The notes beneath the pieces are model-generated. The model made no database searches. It was not told the DNA's origin and saw only the letters and a list, made by a program, of their open reading frames with translations. The translations under genes and the position numbers were made by a program. From NCBI GenBank assembly GCA_030625685.1, contig DAOUQJ010000003.1, positions 124,001 through 188,000 on the forward strand: DNA of 64,000 nt, read 5' to 3'. Source of the DNA: Oscillospiraceae bacterium. GTDB lineage: Bacteria > Bacillota > Clostridia > Oscillospirales > Oscillospiraceae. Shown one piece after another: positions 63,001 through 64,000 of the stretch (position 1 is its first letter; each line of letters starts with the position of its first letter).

Positions 63001-63633
63001 TTAGCCTCCGATCCAACTTTCGTCTGAAGGATTATCACGAAACGCAATCAATCGTTTAATATCATCTCTTGAAATATCTCCATTTTCTGCTGCAACTTCA
63101 ACAACTGCATCGAAATTGCTCAAGCTGATGTTTTTCACATTCGCTTCCTGCATTCTATCAATGCCCTTTTTCATGCCATATGTAAAAATACTCACGATAC
63201 CTAAAACTTCAGCTCCAGCTTCACGCAGTGCATCAACAACTTCTAAAACACTGCCACCAGTAGAAATAAGGTCCTCAATAACAACCACTTTTTGTCCTGG
63301 TTGCAATTTACCCTCAATTCGATTTTGACGACCATGTCCTTTAGAACCTGAGCGAACATATCCCATAGGCATGTTCAAAATATGGGCTGCAATCGCTGCA
63401 TGGGCAATGCCAGCTGTGCTTGTCCCCATCAGAACATCACAATCTGGATACTCTTTTTTCACTGTCTCTGCGATTGCTGTTTCAACTTGTAGACGCACTT
63501 CTGGAGCAGTCAAAATAAGTCTGTTATCACAATAAATAGGGCTTTTGATTCCACTTGCCCATGTAAACGGTTCGTCTGGACGCAAAAAAACTGCTTCAAT
63601 TGATAATAGTGCTTTTGCAATTGTTTTTTCCAT
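63001..63633 (-). CDS. pyrE: Orotate phosphoribosyltransferase
   Basis: A 210-residue enzyme transferring orotate to PRPP. The PRPP-binding motif [17 protein letters not shown] and the flexible catalytic loop [11 protein letters not shown] are intact, as is [16 protein letters not shown] near the N-terminus. It starts 1 bp after the pyrF stop and ends 2 bp before pyrB, in a compact pyrF-E-B-I operon. Confidence 0.97.
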   Translation of the reverse strand: MEKTIAKALLSIEAVFLRPDEPFTWASGIKSPIYCDNRLILTAPEVRLQVETAIAETVKKEYPDCDVLMGTSTAGIAHAAIAAHILNMPMGYVRSGSKGHGRQNRIEGKLQPGQKVVVIEDLISTGGSVLEVVDALREAGAEVLGIVSIFTYGMKKGIDRMQEANVKNISLSNFDAVVEVAAENGDISRDDIKRLIAFRDNPSDESWIGG

Positions 63634-63634
63634 A

Positions 63635-64000
63635 TTATATCTCTCCTACAAATTCATTCATACAACGGGTATACGCAGCTACTGGGTTTTCTGCTTTGGT
63701 GATGGGTCTTCCCACAACAATATAATCTGACCCCATTTGATTTGCCATCTGTGGTGTTGTCACACGAACTTGGTCATCCATATTTCCATCAGAAAAACGG
63801 ACACCTGGTGTTACTGTCAAAAATTCTGTGCCGCAAGTTTTTTTGACTCCTTCTACTTCTAGTGGTGAACATACGACTCCATCAAGTCCTGCATTTTTTG
63901 AAGTGAACGCATAATGTGACACAACTTCTTCTAGAGATTTATCAATTAGTAAATCTTTCTGCATTCTTTCTTCACTTGTAGAAGTGAGCTGAGTTACCGC
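63635..64000 (-). CDS. pyrF: Orotidine 5'-phosphate decarboxylase (5' end off window)
   Basis: The frame continues upstream of the track start to the window edge (AVTQLTSTSEERMQKDL), so the N-terminal half is missing. The C-terminal half shows FLTVTPGVRFSDGNMDDQVR and DYIVVGRPITKAENP, the phosphate-gripper region of OMP decarboxylase. It is the most upstream pyr gene visible; further pyr genes may precede it outside the window. Confidence 0.93.
   Translation of the reverse strand, partial: AVTQLTSTSEERMQKDLLIDKSLEEVVSHYAFTSKNAGLDGVVCSPLEVEGVKKTCGTEFLTVTPGVRFSDGNMDDQVRVTTPQMANQMGSDYIVVGRPITKAENPVAAYTRCMNEFVGEI

Overview
The window is an A+T-rich chromosomal segment of an endospore-forming, low-G+C Gram-positive bacterium, most likely class Clostridia. 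Pointers are a cotJ-type spore coat locus, AddAB instead of RecBCD, the rimP-nusA-ylxR-ylxQ-infB-rbfA-nrnA-truB-ribF order, dgt-dnaG-rpoD, a zinc-type L31, and aspartate transcarbamoylase with a separate regulatory chain (PyrB/PyrI). Genus cannot be fixed by eye. No tRNA, rRNA, CRISPR array, phage or insertion sequence was recognised.

Layout. 1-3.8 kb: an OpuC-type osmoprotectant ABC importer (minus; cut at the left edge) and a divergent orphan glycine-betaine-type binding lipoprotein. 3.8-5.2 kb: a very Cys/Tyr/Trp-rich 76-residue protein with its own strong RBS, a sporulation-like promoter and a terminator, then a metallo-beta-lactamase-fold protein. 5.4-13.1 kb: an efflux operon (TolC-like protein, HlyD-type adaptor, two ABC-2 membrane proteins, no ATPase) beside a two-component system. 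13.2-17.0 kb: a thiol/metal and stress group made of an ArsP/YraQ-type permease plus a thioredoxin-like protein behind a promoter flanked by two 20-bp direct repeats, a CGGC-domain protein, a decayed peroxiredoxin, and Hsp20. 17.1-26.4 kb: sodium:solute symporter, PLD-type lipid/nuclease-like protein, thioesterase, ABC-F protein, Suv3-like helicase, HD-domain protein coupled to a 36-residue peptide, and a LysM-CAP secreted protein.

26.5-40.5 kb is housekeeping on the minus strand: dgt-dnaG-rpoD, yigZ, hflX, a flavin reductase, rpmE and addB-addA. 40.7-43.1 kb (plus) holds a fused cotJA-cotJB gene, cotJC and a cation/proton antiporter. 43.1-46.5 kb (minus) holds nadE, glmS and purC. 46.8-48.2 kb is glnA behind a leader with a terminator-like hairpin. 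48.2-56.2 kb is the translation/transcription operon rimP to ribF, also behind a terminator-like leader hairpin. 56.5-60.7 kb: a lipoprotein, a thiM-thiE-HAD operon and divergent thiN. 60.7-64 kb: a membrane protein and a pyrF-pyrE-pyrB-pyrI operon (pyrF cut at the right edge).

The most unusual items are the Cys/Tyr/Trp-rich mini-protein, the CotJA-CotJB fusion, the ATPase-less TolC/HlyD/ABC-2 operon, and the repeat-bracketed promoter of the ArsP-thioredoxin pair. Function calls rest on motif recognition from the supplied translations; no database search was run.
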